From Gemmatimonadota bacterium (GTDB taxonomy: Bacteria > Latescibacterota > UBA2968 > GCA-2709665), in assembly GCA_028873695.1 (NCBI GenBank), contig JAPPNU010000015.1, positions 40,584-104,583 on the forward strand: a stretch of 64,000 bases of DNA, in the 5' to 3' direction. Position 1 is the stretch's first letter; each line of letters opens with the position of its first letter. Under the pieces are notes generated by a model. That model did not search any database, was not told where the DNA came from, and worked only from the letters and a program-made list of their open reading frames with translations. Positions 25,140-32,603 of the stretch are shown piece by piece. The position numbers and the translations under genes were made by a program.

Positions 25140-26381
25140 ATGAACTCAGCAACTGGCCGTTGGGTAAGCGGTGACGATTTCTTCGATCGCAAACGTGAAT
25201 TGCAGATATTGGAAACGCGGGTTCGAGACCGAAACCACGTGCTGTTGACCGGACAGCGGCGCATGGGAAAGACCAGCATTGTCAGGGAACTCGGGCGCAG
25301 ACTCGAAGCTGACGGATGGATCTTTCTGTTCGCCGATGTCGAGGGAGCAACTTCCGCAGAGGACGTCATCACAGAAATTGCAAGGGCCGCACATCCCGTT
25401 CGCTCCATTGCGTCCCGTTTCGCCGCTGCTATGAAGCGCTTTATTAATGAAAATTTCGAGGAGATCACAGCGATTGAATTTGGCGTGAAGATCCGTGCCG
25501 GGCTGAATGAGGGGAATTGGCGACATCACGGTGAGCAGATGTTTAACGTGTGTGCAAATCAGGACAGACCGGTCCTCTTGGTTATCGATGAGTTGCCGAT
25601 TTTTCTGAAGCGCATGCTCCAACAGGACGAAAATGCGCACCGCGTAGACCAGTTCCTGAGTTGGTTGCGCGGCGTCCTGCAGAAACTTGGAGATGGCGCT
25701 CCGGTCCTCATTGTGTCCGGCAGTATCGGTCTCGAACCCCTCGTTCGCCGCATTGGGATACCGGACCGTATCAACCATCTCTATCCGTACCGTCTCGGAC
25801 CCTGGGACCTTGATACAAGCGTCAAATGCTTCAATCGCCTTGCGGAAAGTTACGCATTTACCGTTAAGGACGGGGTGGCCGAAGCGGTTTACAACGCGCT
25901 AGGAATCGGCATTCCCCACCATGTTCAATCATTCTTCGCACGCTTAAGGGACTTCGCCACAATGCACGGGCGTGACCTTGTGAAGTTGAACGACGTGGAC
26001 CATGTCTATCGTAACGAACTCCTTGGACCCTCCGGCCAAAGCAACCTCGTGCACTACGAAACGCGCCTGAAGGAAGGCCTTGAGGACGAAAGCTACCCTA
26101 TCGCAATGGAAATCCTCGCCGAAGCAGCGGTTCAAGAAGTGTTTACGTCAGATGCGAGACACAGTCTCGGTCGGATGTATTCCAGGCTTGTTGATGACGC
26201 ACCTTCCCGCATCGCGGATATTCTCGAAGTCCTGGAACACGACGGGTACCTCAAACTCGTTAATGGTGGTTATCGTTTTGAGTCGCGCATGCTCAAGGAT
26301 TGGTGGTCATCCCGCTTCAGGGATCACCATATCCCCATCCTGCGCCGTGATACATATTCAGATTCAAGTGAGAGAGCGTAA
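25140..26381 (+). CDS. ORC/archaeal-type ATPase with C-terminal winged helix (first gene of ATPase pair)
   Basis: A 413-residue P-loop ATPase. Walker A is GQRRMGKTS at 38-46 and Walker B LLVIDELP with Asp150-Glu151. The order, including a helical lid and a C-terminal winged-helix-like segment (SRIADILEVLEHDGYLKLVNGGYRFES), fits the archaeal ATPase/ORC-like branch of AAA proteins. AAAGGGG lies just before the ATG. The stop overlaps the start of the second ATPase as TAATG, so both are made together. No nuclease or membrane segment is visible. Context (restriction-modification upstream, dedicated operator) suggests a regulated defence or sensing role, which is inference. Confidence 0.82.
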   Translation: MNSATGRWVSGDDFFDRKRELQILETRVRDRNHVLLTGQRRMGKTSIVRELGRRLEADGWIFLFADVEGATSAEDVITEIARAAHPVRSIASRFAAAMKRFINENFEEITAIEFGVKIRAGLNEGNWRHHGEQMFNVCANQDRPVLLVIDELPIFLKRMLQQDENAHRVDQFLSWLRGVLQKLGDGAPVLIVSGSIGLEPLVRRIGIPDRINHLYPYRLGPWDLDTSVKCFNRLAESYAFTVKDGVAEAVYNALGIGIPHHVQSFFARLRDFATMHGRDLVKLNDVDHVYRNELLGPSGQSNLVHYETRLKEGLEDESYPIAMEILAEAAVQEVFTSDARHSLGRMYSRLVDDAPSRIADILEVLEHDGYLKLVNGGYRFESRMLKDWWSSRFRDHHIPILRRDTYSDSSERA

Positions 26382-29152
26382 TGACAGGATCCAAATCTTC
26401 GACACCAGGCCCGAATCGCCCAATAAGGAAGTTCAACCCGGGCACACATCAATCCGACGAACAGGTGATAGGGCAATTCGTCGTCCGCAACCGCGAACTC
26501 AAAACGATACTCGAAGTCTTGCGTGGGAACGTGGACTCGCCTTCGTGTCAGCACATTATCCTGGTGGGGCCTCGGGGGCGCGGAAAAACCATGCTACTTG
26601 TCCGTTCTGCTGCCGAATTGAGGACTGACGAGCAACTCTCTGGACGGCTGTTACCGGTGCGTTTTATGGAGGAGAGCCAGGAAATTTTCAATCTGGCCGA
26701 CTTCTGGCTCGAGGCGCTGTTTCACCTGGCCAGAGAGATCGAGGAACACGATTCTGACCTCTCACGGCAACTGCGTGAGACGCATGCAGGCTTGTCTTCT
26801 CGCTGGCGTGAACAGTCGCTCGAAGCACTCGCCCGTGCCGCAGTTCTGGAAGCGGCGGACCGGCTGAACCGAAGACTCGTGCTAATGGTCGAGAACCTTC
26901 AATCGCTGTGCGAGAACGTGGACGAAGATTTCGGTTGGAAGCTCAGAGAGGCACTACAAACCGAACCTCAAGTCATGCTGCTCGCATCCGCAACGAGTCG
27001 GTTCGAGGGTCTGAACGAAGCAGAACAACCCTTCTTCGAACTATTCCGAAATATTAGTCTTCAACCGCTGGATACGGATGAGTGCCGCCTCCTCTGGCAG
27101 GTCGTGAGCGGAGATAACGTAAGTACTCGGGAGATCAGGCCGCTTCAGATCTTGACCGGCGGGAACCCTCGTCTTCTGGTTATCGTCGCCGAATTCGCCA
27201 GACACCGCTCCCTGCGCAGGCTGATGGAAGAACTCGTTACGCTGATAGACGAACACACGGAGTATTTTCGCGGTCATCTTGAAGTTCTGGCGAAAACTGA
27301 AAGGCGCGTTTACGTTTCTGTGATTGACCTTTGGCAACCATCCAGTACCGGCGAGATTGCGGCCCGCGCCCGTGCAGATGTGCGCGTAGTGTCTACAATG
27401 CTGGGACGACTGGTCGAGCGGGGCGCCGTCGTCGTGGAAGGCACGGGAAGGAAAAGGCTGTACGCTCCAGCAGAACCCATCTACAGCATCTATTACAAGC
27501 TGCGACGCGAGCGGGACGAGGCGGCAATTGTGGAGAATCTGATACACTTCATGGTGGCGTTTTACGACGATGGTGAGATATCTGAAATCAGCGAACAGTT
27601 GTACCTGGAGGCGAGGGAGTCCCAGGTGCTGCGCGCTGGGATGAATCGAGCACTGGAAAAAATGAAGCCGGCCGATGAGGTGGGTTCCAGCGCAAAGCGG
27701 GATATGGTGAAAGACGCAGGTGACAGACTCGACAGGTATTATCAGGCGAAGTCGGAAAAGCGGCTTCAGGAAAAAATCGATCGGGCATTTAATGAAGGGG
27801 CATGGCGGAGCGTCATCGAAATTGCTGCAAAGTTGCTCACAGCCGGCGAGGCGGAATCTTTGCAACATTCGGTAGTGTTTCTTGCTCGCATATTTCAGAT
27901 GAAGGCTTTCGCTTATCTGCAACTCGGCGAACTGCGTGCGATGGAGTTCACGTGTGAGGAGATGGTCAGAATCTGCCACGACAGCAACGCCCTGGATGTT
28001 CAGTGGCGCGTCGCCTCCGTGTTGTTGGAGTTAGGAAGATCGACCCGAGAATCGGGAGACCTTCAAGGCGCCATCGCGGCTTACGAGGAGGTCGTCAAGC
28101 ATTATGGCGCCAGTACAACGCCAGAACTACAATGGTGGGTGGCCGTGGCGTTAAACCACAAGGGGAAGGCGATAAAGGAGCGAGGCGATCTGGAAGGAGC
28201 CATCGCTTCCTGGGATGAGTTAATTGAGCGGTATCGCGCCAGCCGTGCATCAAATATTCAATATTGGGTCGCAGCAGCGCTTATCTCCAAAGCAGAAGCC
28301 ACAATGAAACTCGGGGATGCAGCCGGAGCCGATGCAATAGTCAAGAGCATCATTGAACGCTACTCCTACAGTTCCAATGCGGATCTACAGTATTGGGTTG
28401 GCGCCGCCCTGATCGACAAGGGTCGAATGGAAACTCAGATTGGCGATTTGAACGGCGCGGTAGCAACCTACGAGCAGGTTGTCGAGCGATTCGGCGCCAG
28501 CGATGTGTCGGGACTTCAGATGTGTGTCGCCGGAGCATTGATTGACATCGGAAGAGTGAAGACGGTACTGGGCGATTCGCAAGGCGCAGTTGCAGCGTGG
28601 GATGAATTGGTCCAACGATATAGCGGCAGCGATGCATCCGATTTGCAAAGGTTTGTCATCGGAGCCTTGATCGACAAGGGTATGTTCCAGGCCGAAATGG
28701 GTCGCGCGGATGAAGCGCTACGGTTGTGTGAGGACCTCGAAAAAAGGGTCTGTGCTCTGCCCGGTGATGGAAACGGCCAATTTGCGTGGCAGATGTTGTG
28801 TATACGAGCTCTTGCGCTGACGGTCCGACATGAAAAAGTAGCAGCTATGAATGTGTTTTGCTCTGTATATGCCGGTTTTCCTCCAGACGACGACGTAGCA
28901 ATGAAAGTAATGCTGAGGTTCGTGCCCAACCTGGTCGCAGCGGGCGCTCCCGAGCGTGAGCTTGTCGCTCTCCTAAACAGCGATCCAACGAAATCCCTTG
29001 CGTTGGCACCACTGATCGTCGCCCTTCGTGAGCGGCAGGGCGAGACGGTTCGCGCGCCCTCTGAAGTTCGTGAGGCGGCCGCTGACGTGCGAAAAAAAAT
29101 CAACGATCGGCTGAGGAGTTGGCCTGAAACGGCGGCGATTTCGCCCCCTTGA
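26381..29152 (+). CDS. ATPase with winged helix and six 43-residue TPR-like repeats (second gene of pair)
   Basis: A 923-residue STAND-like protein. Walker A GPRGRGKT is at 63-70. The Walker B position reads LVLMVENLQ with Glu171 and lacks the usual aspartate, so hydrolysis may be altered. Residues about 305-385 resemble a winged helix (AKTERRVYVSVIDLW and STGEIAARARADVRVVSTML). Residues 538-795 hold six 43-residue helical repeats with consensus LQxWVAxALIDKG and LGDLxGAVAxYEEVVERYGAS. A helical C-terminus follows. The layout, ATPase then winged helix then superhelical sensor, is like MalT-type and defence STAND proteins. It is translationally coupled to the smaller ATPase. No effector domain is recognisable. 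Confidence 0.82.
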   Translation: MTGSKSSTPGPNRPIRKFNPGTHQSDEQVIGQFVVRNRELKTILEVLRGNVDSPSCQHIILVGPRGRGKTMLLVRSAAELRTDEQLSGRLLPVRFMEESQEIFNLADFWLEALFHLAREIEEHDSDLSRQLRETHAGLSSRWREQSLEALARAAVLEAADRLNRRLVLMVENLQSLCENVDEDFGWKLREALQTEPQVMLLASATSRFEGLNEAEQPFFELFRNISLQPLDTDECRLLWQVVSGDNVSTREIRPLQILTGGNPRLLVIVAEFARHRSLRRLMEELVTLIDEHTEYFRGHLEVLAKTERRVYVSVIDLWQPSSTGEIAARARADVRVVSTMLGRLVERGAVVVEGTGRKRLYAPAEPIYSIYYKLRRERDEAAIVENLIHFMVAFYDDGEISEISEQLYLEARESQVLRAGMNRALEKMKPADEVGSSAKRDMVKDAGDRLDRYYQAKSEKRLQEKIDRAFNEGAWRSVIEIAAKLLTAGEAESLQHSVVFLARIFQMKAFAYLQLGELRAMEFTCEEMVRICHDSNALDVQWRVASVLLELGRSTRESGDLQGAIAAYEEVVKHYGASTTPELQWWVAVALNHKGKAIKERGDLEGAIASWDELIERYRASRASNIQYWVAAALISKAEATMKLGDAAGADAIVKSIIERYSYSSNADLQYWVGAALIDKGRMETQIGDLNGAVATYEQVVERFGASDVSGLQMCVAGALIDIGRVKTVLGDSQGAVAAWDELVQRYSGSDASDLQRFVIGALIDKGMFQAEMGRADEALRLCEDLEKRVCALPGDGNGQFAWQMLCIRALALTVRHEKVAAMNVFCSVYAGFPPDDDVAMKVMLRFVPNLVAAGAPERELVALLNSDPTKSLALAPLIVALRERQGETVRAPSEVREAAADVRKKINDRLRSWPETAAISPP
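27992..28765 (+). repeat. Six in-frame 129-base coding repeats
   Basis: Six consecutive units of exactly 43 codons encode residues 538-580, 581-623, 624-666, 667-709, 710-752 and 753-795 of the larger ATPase. Units share LQxW, GALIDKG, GDLxGA and RYxxS positions, while the DNA is only moderately conserved, so the array is not a very recent expansion. Confidence 0.85.
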
Positions 29153-29201
29153 GCGGACTCAGAACGGGCGGTCGTTTTCGACCTGTCGAGGCCCAACAGA
29201 G

Positions 29202-29230
29202 TTGACAGGGCCGGATTTGTGCGATAGATT
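29202..29230 (+). promoter_or_regulatory. Promoter for the secreted-protein and ankyrin genes
   Basis: TTGACA (29202-29207), a 17-base spacer and TAGATT (29225-29230). The same -10 hexamer is used at 31540-31545. The predicted leader to the ATG at 29341 is about 100 bases and contains the hairpin at 29276-29301. Confidence 0.65.
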
Positions 29231-29275
29231 TCGCCTGCGACCTGAATTTGCGTTCGACTTCGCAGCGGGACCGAC

Positions 29276-29306
29276 GGGCCGCCCCGAATGTGAGGCGGCC
29301 CTTTCC
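29276..29306 (+). terminator. Leader hairpin, possible attenuator
   Basis: GGGCCGCC (29276-29283) pairs with GGCGGCCC (29294-29301) over a ten-base loop and is followed by TTTCC. It lies between the promoter at 29202 and the gene at 29341, so it could attenuate that transcript. The short T run makes this uncertain. Confidence 0.45.
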
Positions 29307-29340
29307 AGTCCAGTCGATCATCCAATGAAAGGAAGGAAAC

Positions 29341-30246
29341 ATGCCCCGATTATGCGCAATCGCCCTGACGGTACTGGCGACGCTCGTATTCGTCCCGCCG
29401 GTCGTCGCGGAGACGCCGGATTTCTATGCGCACTGGGCGGACGGAAAGGCGGAGATCTCCAGCTATCGCGTGGTGCAGCCTCGCTACGGGGAGTCCCGCG
29501 AGGGCTACGGCGTCCTCATTTTCGTCACCGAAGACCTGAACCGGAAGACCTACATCAAGGTAGAGTCGCCAACGCCGCAGGCGGAGAGAGTCTACGTGCT
29601 CAAACTGAACAACGTGCTGAAGTTCACCACCGGCATCTATGATTATTCGGTAATGACGTCGGTCTTCAGCGCCGTTGAGGGTCTGGACGGTTCAAACCCG
29701 TTTGAGCTGATGAAGGTGAATCTGAGTTCACAGGAGTGGTGCGGGCATATTTTCGATGAAATCCGCGTGGATGACGGCAAATTGCGCGGCGCCCTGAACA
29801 GTTATTTCGAACGCGAAGGCCTGCGTACGTATAGTCTGGACATGCCAGATGCCTTTCAAAGCGAAGACCATCTGCTGATACAGATCCGGGAGCTCAAGGG
29901 TCCGATGATGCAGGCGGGCGAATCGCGTCCGGTTCGGCTTCTGCGCAGCCTCTGGTCGTTCCGGACGCGGCACCGCCCCCACGCCCTGGTGGACGCACGG
30001 TTGAGCAAAGGGAAGCCGGAGACGATCACCGTTTCGAACGAGAGCCACGAAGCCACGCCATGGCGCTGGGAGACGGACCGGTGGAACACGACGGTCTGGG
30101 TGGAAGCGGCGTACCCTCGCCGCATACTGAAATGGGAAGACGGGGCGGGCGCCCGCGCGGAACTGATGACGACCGTCCGCGAACCCTACTGGCGGCAAAA
30201 GGCGATGAGCGACGAAGTCTACCGGAAACGTCTCGGGATCCCATGA
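29341..30246 (+). CDS. Secreted protein of unknown function
   Basis: A 301-residue protein with a clear Sec signal peptide (about residues 1-23, ending VVAE). The mature part is beta-rich, with VQPRYGESREGYGVLIFVTED, YDYSVMTSVFSAVE and SSQEWCGHIFDEIR. This matches by memory a family often mislabelled septum formation inhibitor Maf in databases; it has no Maf features. It is probably periplasmic or surface-exposed. GAAAGGAAGG precedes the ATG. It lies 22 bases before the ankyrin gene, so the two are probably co-transcribed. Confidence 0.75.
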   Translation: MPRLCAIALTVLATLVFVPPVVAETPDFYAHWADGKAEISSYRVVQPRYGESREGYGVLIFVTEDLNRKTYIKVESPTPQAERVYVLKLNNVLKFTTGIYDYSVMTSVFSAVEGLDGSNPFELMKVNLSSQEWCGHIFDEIRVDDGKLRGALNSYFEREGLRTYSLDMPDAFQSEDHLLIQIRELKGPMMQAGESRPVRLLRSLWSFRTRHRPHALVDARLSKGKPETITVSNESHEATPWRWETDRWNTTVWVEAAYPRRILKWEDGAGARAELMTTVREPYWRQKAMSDEVYRKRLGIP

Positions 30247-30268
30247 ACCGCAAATTGGAGGAAAGCGA

Positions 30269-31018
30269 ATGACGCCGATCGAACAGGCGCGCGAAGCCGT
30301 CGAGCAGAGCGATATGGAAAGGCTGAAGGCGCTCATCGAGTCGCATCCGGAGCTGCCCAACTGCAGGTCGGAAGACAACGACCGTACCCTCCTGCATACG
30401 ATCGCGGACTATCCCGGGCACAAACCGAAGGGCGTGGAGATGGCCAGGCTGCTCATCGAGGCCGGGGCCGACGTTAACGCGCGTTTCCAGCATGGGCAGA
30501 ATGAAGCGGTGAAAGAGACGCCGTTGCACTGGGCGGCGAGCAACGACGACGTCGACCTGGCGGAGCTGCTTCTGGATGCAGGGGCGGACATCGATAGCGA
30601 CTGCGGCGTGATTGCGAACGGGACGCCGGTCTGGAATGCGGTCATCTTTCGGTGTCTGAACGTCGCACGGCTGTTGATCGACCGGGGCGCGGCATCGAAT
30701 CTCATGACGGCCGCCGGAGCCGGAAGGCGAGATCTCGTGGATCAGTATTTCGATGAGGATGGAAACGTAACGGAAAACGCGGGCGCCCTGCCCTGCTGGG
30801 ATCCGCCGAGACCGCCGAAGACGGCGCTGGACAGCGCGTTCGGCCTGGCGTGTCGAAACGGCCACGCGACCATCGCCAAAATCCTCTTCGAACGTGGCGC
30901 CGATCCGGATTGGGTCAACCCGGCCGGTGAATCCGTGTACCAGCAGGCAAAGACGGGCGGACACAAGATCGTCATGGACTGGATGCAGGCGCGCGGCATC
31001 GCGCCGGATGATGAATGA
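30269..31018 (+). CDS. Ankyrin-repeat protein
   Basis: A 249-residue protein made almost entirely of ankyrin repeats, which mediate protein-protein contacts. Recognisable units include MARLLIEAGADVNARF, ETPLHWAASNDDVDLAELLL with DAGADID, VARLLIDRGA, and the last one, NGHATIAKILFERGADPDWVN. The N-terminus (IEQAREAVEQSDMERLKALIESHPEL) is a capping repeat. No signal peptide, so probably cytoplasmic. GGAGGAAAGCGA precedes the ATG, and the gene follows the secreted protein by 22 bases. Partner unknown. Confidence 0.9.
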   Translation: MTPIEQAREAVEQSDMERLKALIESHPELPNCRSEDNDRTLLHTIADYPGHKPKGVEMARLLIEAGADVNARFQHGQNEAVKETPLHWAASNDDVDLAELLLDAGADIDSDCGVIANGTPVWNAVIFRCLNVARLLIDRGAASNLMTAAGAGRRDLVDQYFDEDGNVTENAGALPCWDPPRPPKTALDSAFGLACRNGHATIAKILFERGADPDWVNPAGESVYQQAKTGGHKIVMDWMQARGIAPDDE

Positions 31019-31066
31019 AATGGCGGATATCTGCAGTGCCTGGCACGCGTTTCAGGGCTTGAGGTG

Positions 31067-31094
31067 TTGACAGACGTTTGGCGAGGGATATATT
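31067..31094 (+). promoter_or_regulatory. Promoter for the DUF433 gene
   Basis: TTGACA (31067-31072), a 16-base spacer and TATATT (31089-31094). Both boxes are near consensus, about 50 bases before the ATG at 31145. Confidence 0.7.
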
Positions 31095-31144
31095 TTCAGT
31101 ATGTCAATCTCTGTGGATGACGATTTCTTGCAGGAGAGGACGTT

Positions 31145-31368
31145 ATGGCGACCCTGATGGACCGTATCACGGTAAATCGGAAACAGTGCGGGGGACGTCC
31201 CTGTATAAGAGGCATGCGCATTCGTGTGACGGACGTACTGAATCTGCTTGCTCATGACCTCACCCGTGAACGGTTTTGGCTGAGCATCCGGACCTTGAGC
31301 TCGAGGACATTCGCGCCTGTCTGCGTTTCGCGAGTGATCGGCTCAATCACCCGGTTCTCGCTGCATGA
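31145..31368 (+). pseudogene. DUF433 antitoxin-like gene, frameshifted
   Basis: The first 40 codons match DUF433 proteins (DRITVNRKQCGGRPCIRG, MRIRVTDVLNLLAHDL). These are small winged-helix antitoxins usually paired with a DUF5615 PIN-like toxin. After Glu42 the frame fails, but a one-base shift at 31271-31272 restores VLAEHPDLELEDIRACLRFA and SDRLNHPVLAA with a stop at 31366-31368. A single base is missing, so the annotated frame runs on with unrelated sequence to 31387. No DUF5615 partner follows in any frame I examined. GGAGAGGA precedes the ATG. Confidence 0.8.
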
Positions 31369-31516
31369 CGCTCTTTGTCAAATTTAGGGGCGCGAGACGT
31401 CCTGATTGCAGAAAAAACGGCCGCTTAGATAATCCCACAGGCGTGGTAAACAGGCCTAAGCTGGAAGTCGCTGCCTTGCTCGATACGTACACGATAATCT
31501 TATTTGTTCATTATGC

Positions 31517-31545
31517 TTGACAAACTTAGCAAAGTTAAGTAGATT
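31517..31545 (+). promoter_or_regulatory. Promoter with internal dyad for the XRE-metalloprotease operon
   Basis: TTGACA (31517-31522), a 17-base spacer and TAGATT (31540-31545). The spacer carries inverted repeats AACTT-AGCA-AAGTT (31523-31536) and ACTTA with TAAGT (31524-31540), a plausible site for the XRE protein encoded next. The first ATG is only eight bases after the -10 box, so the mRNA may be leaderless. Confidence 0.65.
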
Positions 31546-31552
31546 TAGCAAT

Positions 31553-31915
31553 ATGGAACAGTCAAAATTAAATCTTGGGACCTTTCTTGCATCGGCGCGA
31601 AATAAGCTCGATTTGACGCTCCGAGCTGTAGAGACGAAGACCGGGATCTCCAACGCCTATCTGAGCCAGTTGGAACACGGTAAGATAAAGACGCCGGCAC
31701 CACAGAACTTGTACAAGCTTGCCGAACTCTATCGTGTACCATACGAATTATTGATGGAATTGGCCGGTTATCCGGTGCCTGGTGATCGATCGGCCGAAGG
31801 ACAGGCATCTATCTCCAGCTTCGCTGCTCGCATTGGAACAGTTACAGTGGAAGAAGAGGATGCACTACTCGAATACCTGCAATTCATCAGGTCGCGAAGG
31901 CGAGGACGACAGTGA
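31553..31915 (+). CDS. XRE-family helix-turn-helix regulator
   Basis: A 120-residue DNA-binding protein. The HTH (FLASARNKLDLTLRAVETKT then ISNAYLSQLEHGKIKTP) occupies about residues 10-50, followed by PAPQNLYKLAELYRVPYELL and a basic C-terminal tail (RSRRRGRQ). It most likely controls its own operon through the dyad in the promoter. I start it at ATG 31553: the upstream in-frame TTG at 31517 is the -35 box itself. Its stop overlaps the next start (GTGA). The pairing with a downstream metalloprotease recalls ImmR/ImmA and DdrO/IrrE, an analogy only. Confidence 0.88.
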   Translation: MEQSKLNLGTFLASARNKLDLTLRAVETKTGISNAYLSQLEHGKIKTPAPQNLYKLAELYRVPYELLMELAGYPVPGDRSAEGQASISSFAARIGTVTVEEEDALLEYLQFIRSRRRGRQ

Positions 31916-32241
31916 GGTGGTCGTATTCGGCAAGCCGTTCGTTTCGCCAGTGCCAGCGGCAATGGTTCTTCAAGAATGTCGTGGCGAGCGCCAGAGCCAA
32001 AGATCCAGTCAGGAAGCGGGCTTATTTACTTAGTAAACTACAAAGCGTTAGCGCGTGGCGCGGCAGAATCGTCGACGACGTAATTTCTAACTTGATCATA
32101 CCCCAACTCAATCGTGGCAATCTCGTGACGCTACGAGAAGCGAAGAACCGCGCACGCGATTTGTTCGACGAAGCTGCGGAATACGATCCAGACGCCATCA
32201 GGTTCGCCAGTGCCAATCTTTCTGAAGAGGTGGTGACATGA
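31912..32241 (+). CDS. PD-(D/E)XK-nuclease-like N-terminal fragment
   Basis: A 109-residue protein starting at GTG 31912 inside the end of the XRE gene, with GAGG upstream. Its start (WSYSASRSFRQCQRQWFF) and AWRGRIVDDVISNLIIPQL match the first part of Cas4/AddB-like PD-(D/E)XK proteins, where the early cysteine joins an Fe-S cluster in some members. The catalytic core that normally follows is absent: the frame stops at 32239-32241. It is either a truncated nuclease or a small protein that kept only the helical N-terminal region. The ATGA overlap with the next gene argues that the present end is maintained. Confidence 0.65.
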   Translation: MRWSYSASRSFRQCQRQWFFKNVVASARAKDPVRKRAYLLSKLQSVSAWRGRIVDDVISNLIIPQLNRGNLVTLREAKNRARDLFDEAAEYDPDAIRFASANLSEEVVT

Positions 32242-32603
32242 GTGATTTGAGCTTGCTGAACGGCGTTTATGCGCATGTAGAAGCATACGCTGTACTAGTA
32301 GACAAGGTAATTGAACGATTGGGGCGGGAAGGTACAGGTCCGCCGGATCCAGACCAAAAGAAACTCGGTCAACTTCTCATTGATGCCAGTGATCAGGGTC
32401 TAGAATCGCAGTCGCTCGAGGCACTGACCTTTGATGGCTTGCTCCGGTCAAACATCGGTGAGCCCTTGCAGGGAATGATGGGTCTCGGCGAGCGCCTCCT
32501 CAGCGGCAATATTGATTTTAGCCATCGCAAACAGCTAGAGAAGCTTGCGCAGAGACTAGAACGGGAACGGGTTGGAATTGCACGCCGTCTACGGGAGCGT
32601 TGA
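32238..32603 (+). CDS. Small helical protein, unknown
   Basis: I do not recognise this 121-residue protein. It is predicted mostly helical and charged, with a C-terminal coiled-coil-like stretch (FSHRKQLEKLAQRLERERVG). It has no cysteine, signal peptide or membrane segment. It starts in an ATGA overlap with the fragment upstream (GAGGTGG as ribosome site) and its stop overlaps the metalloprotease start as TGATG. The tight packing suggests it works with its neighbours, perhaps as an adaptor between regulator and protease. Confidence 0.7.
   Translation: MSDLSLLNGVYAHVEAYAVLVDKVIERLGREGTGPPDPDQKKLGQLLIDASDQGLESQSLEALTFDGLLRSNIGEPLQGMMGLGERLLSGNIDFSHRKQLEKLAQRLERERVGIARRLRER

Noticed and set aside
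29341..30246. Septum formation inhibitor Maf
   Set aside because: The protein has a signal peptide and none of the Maf nucleotide-pyrophosphatase motifs.
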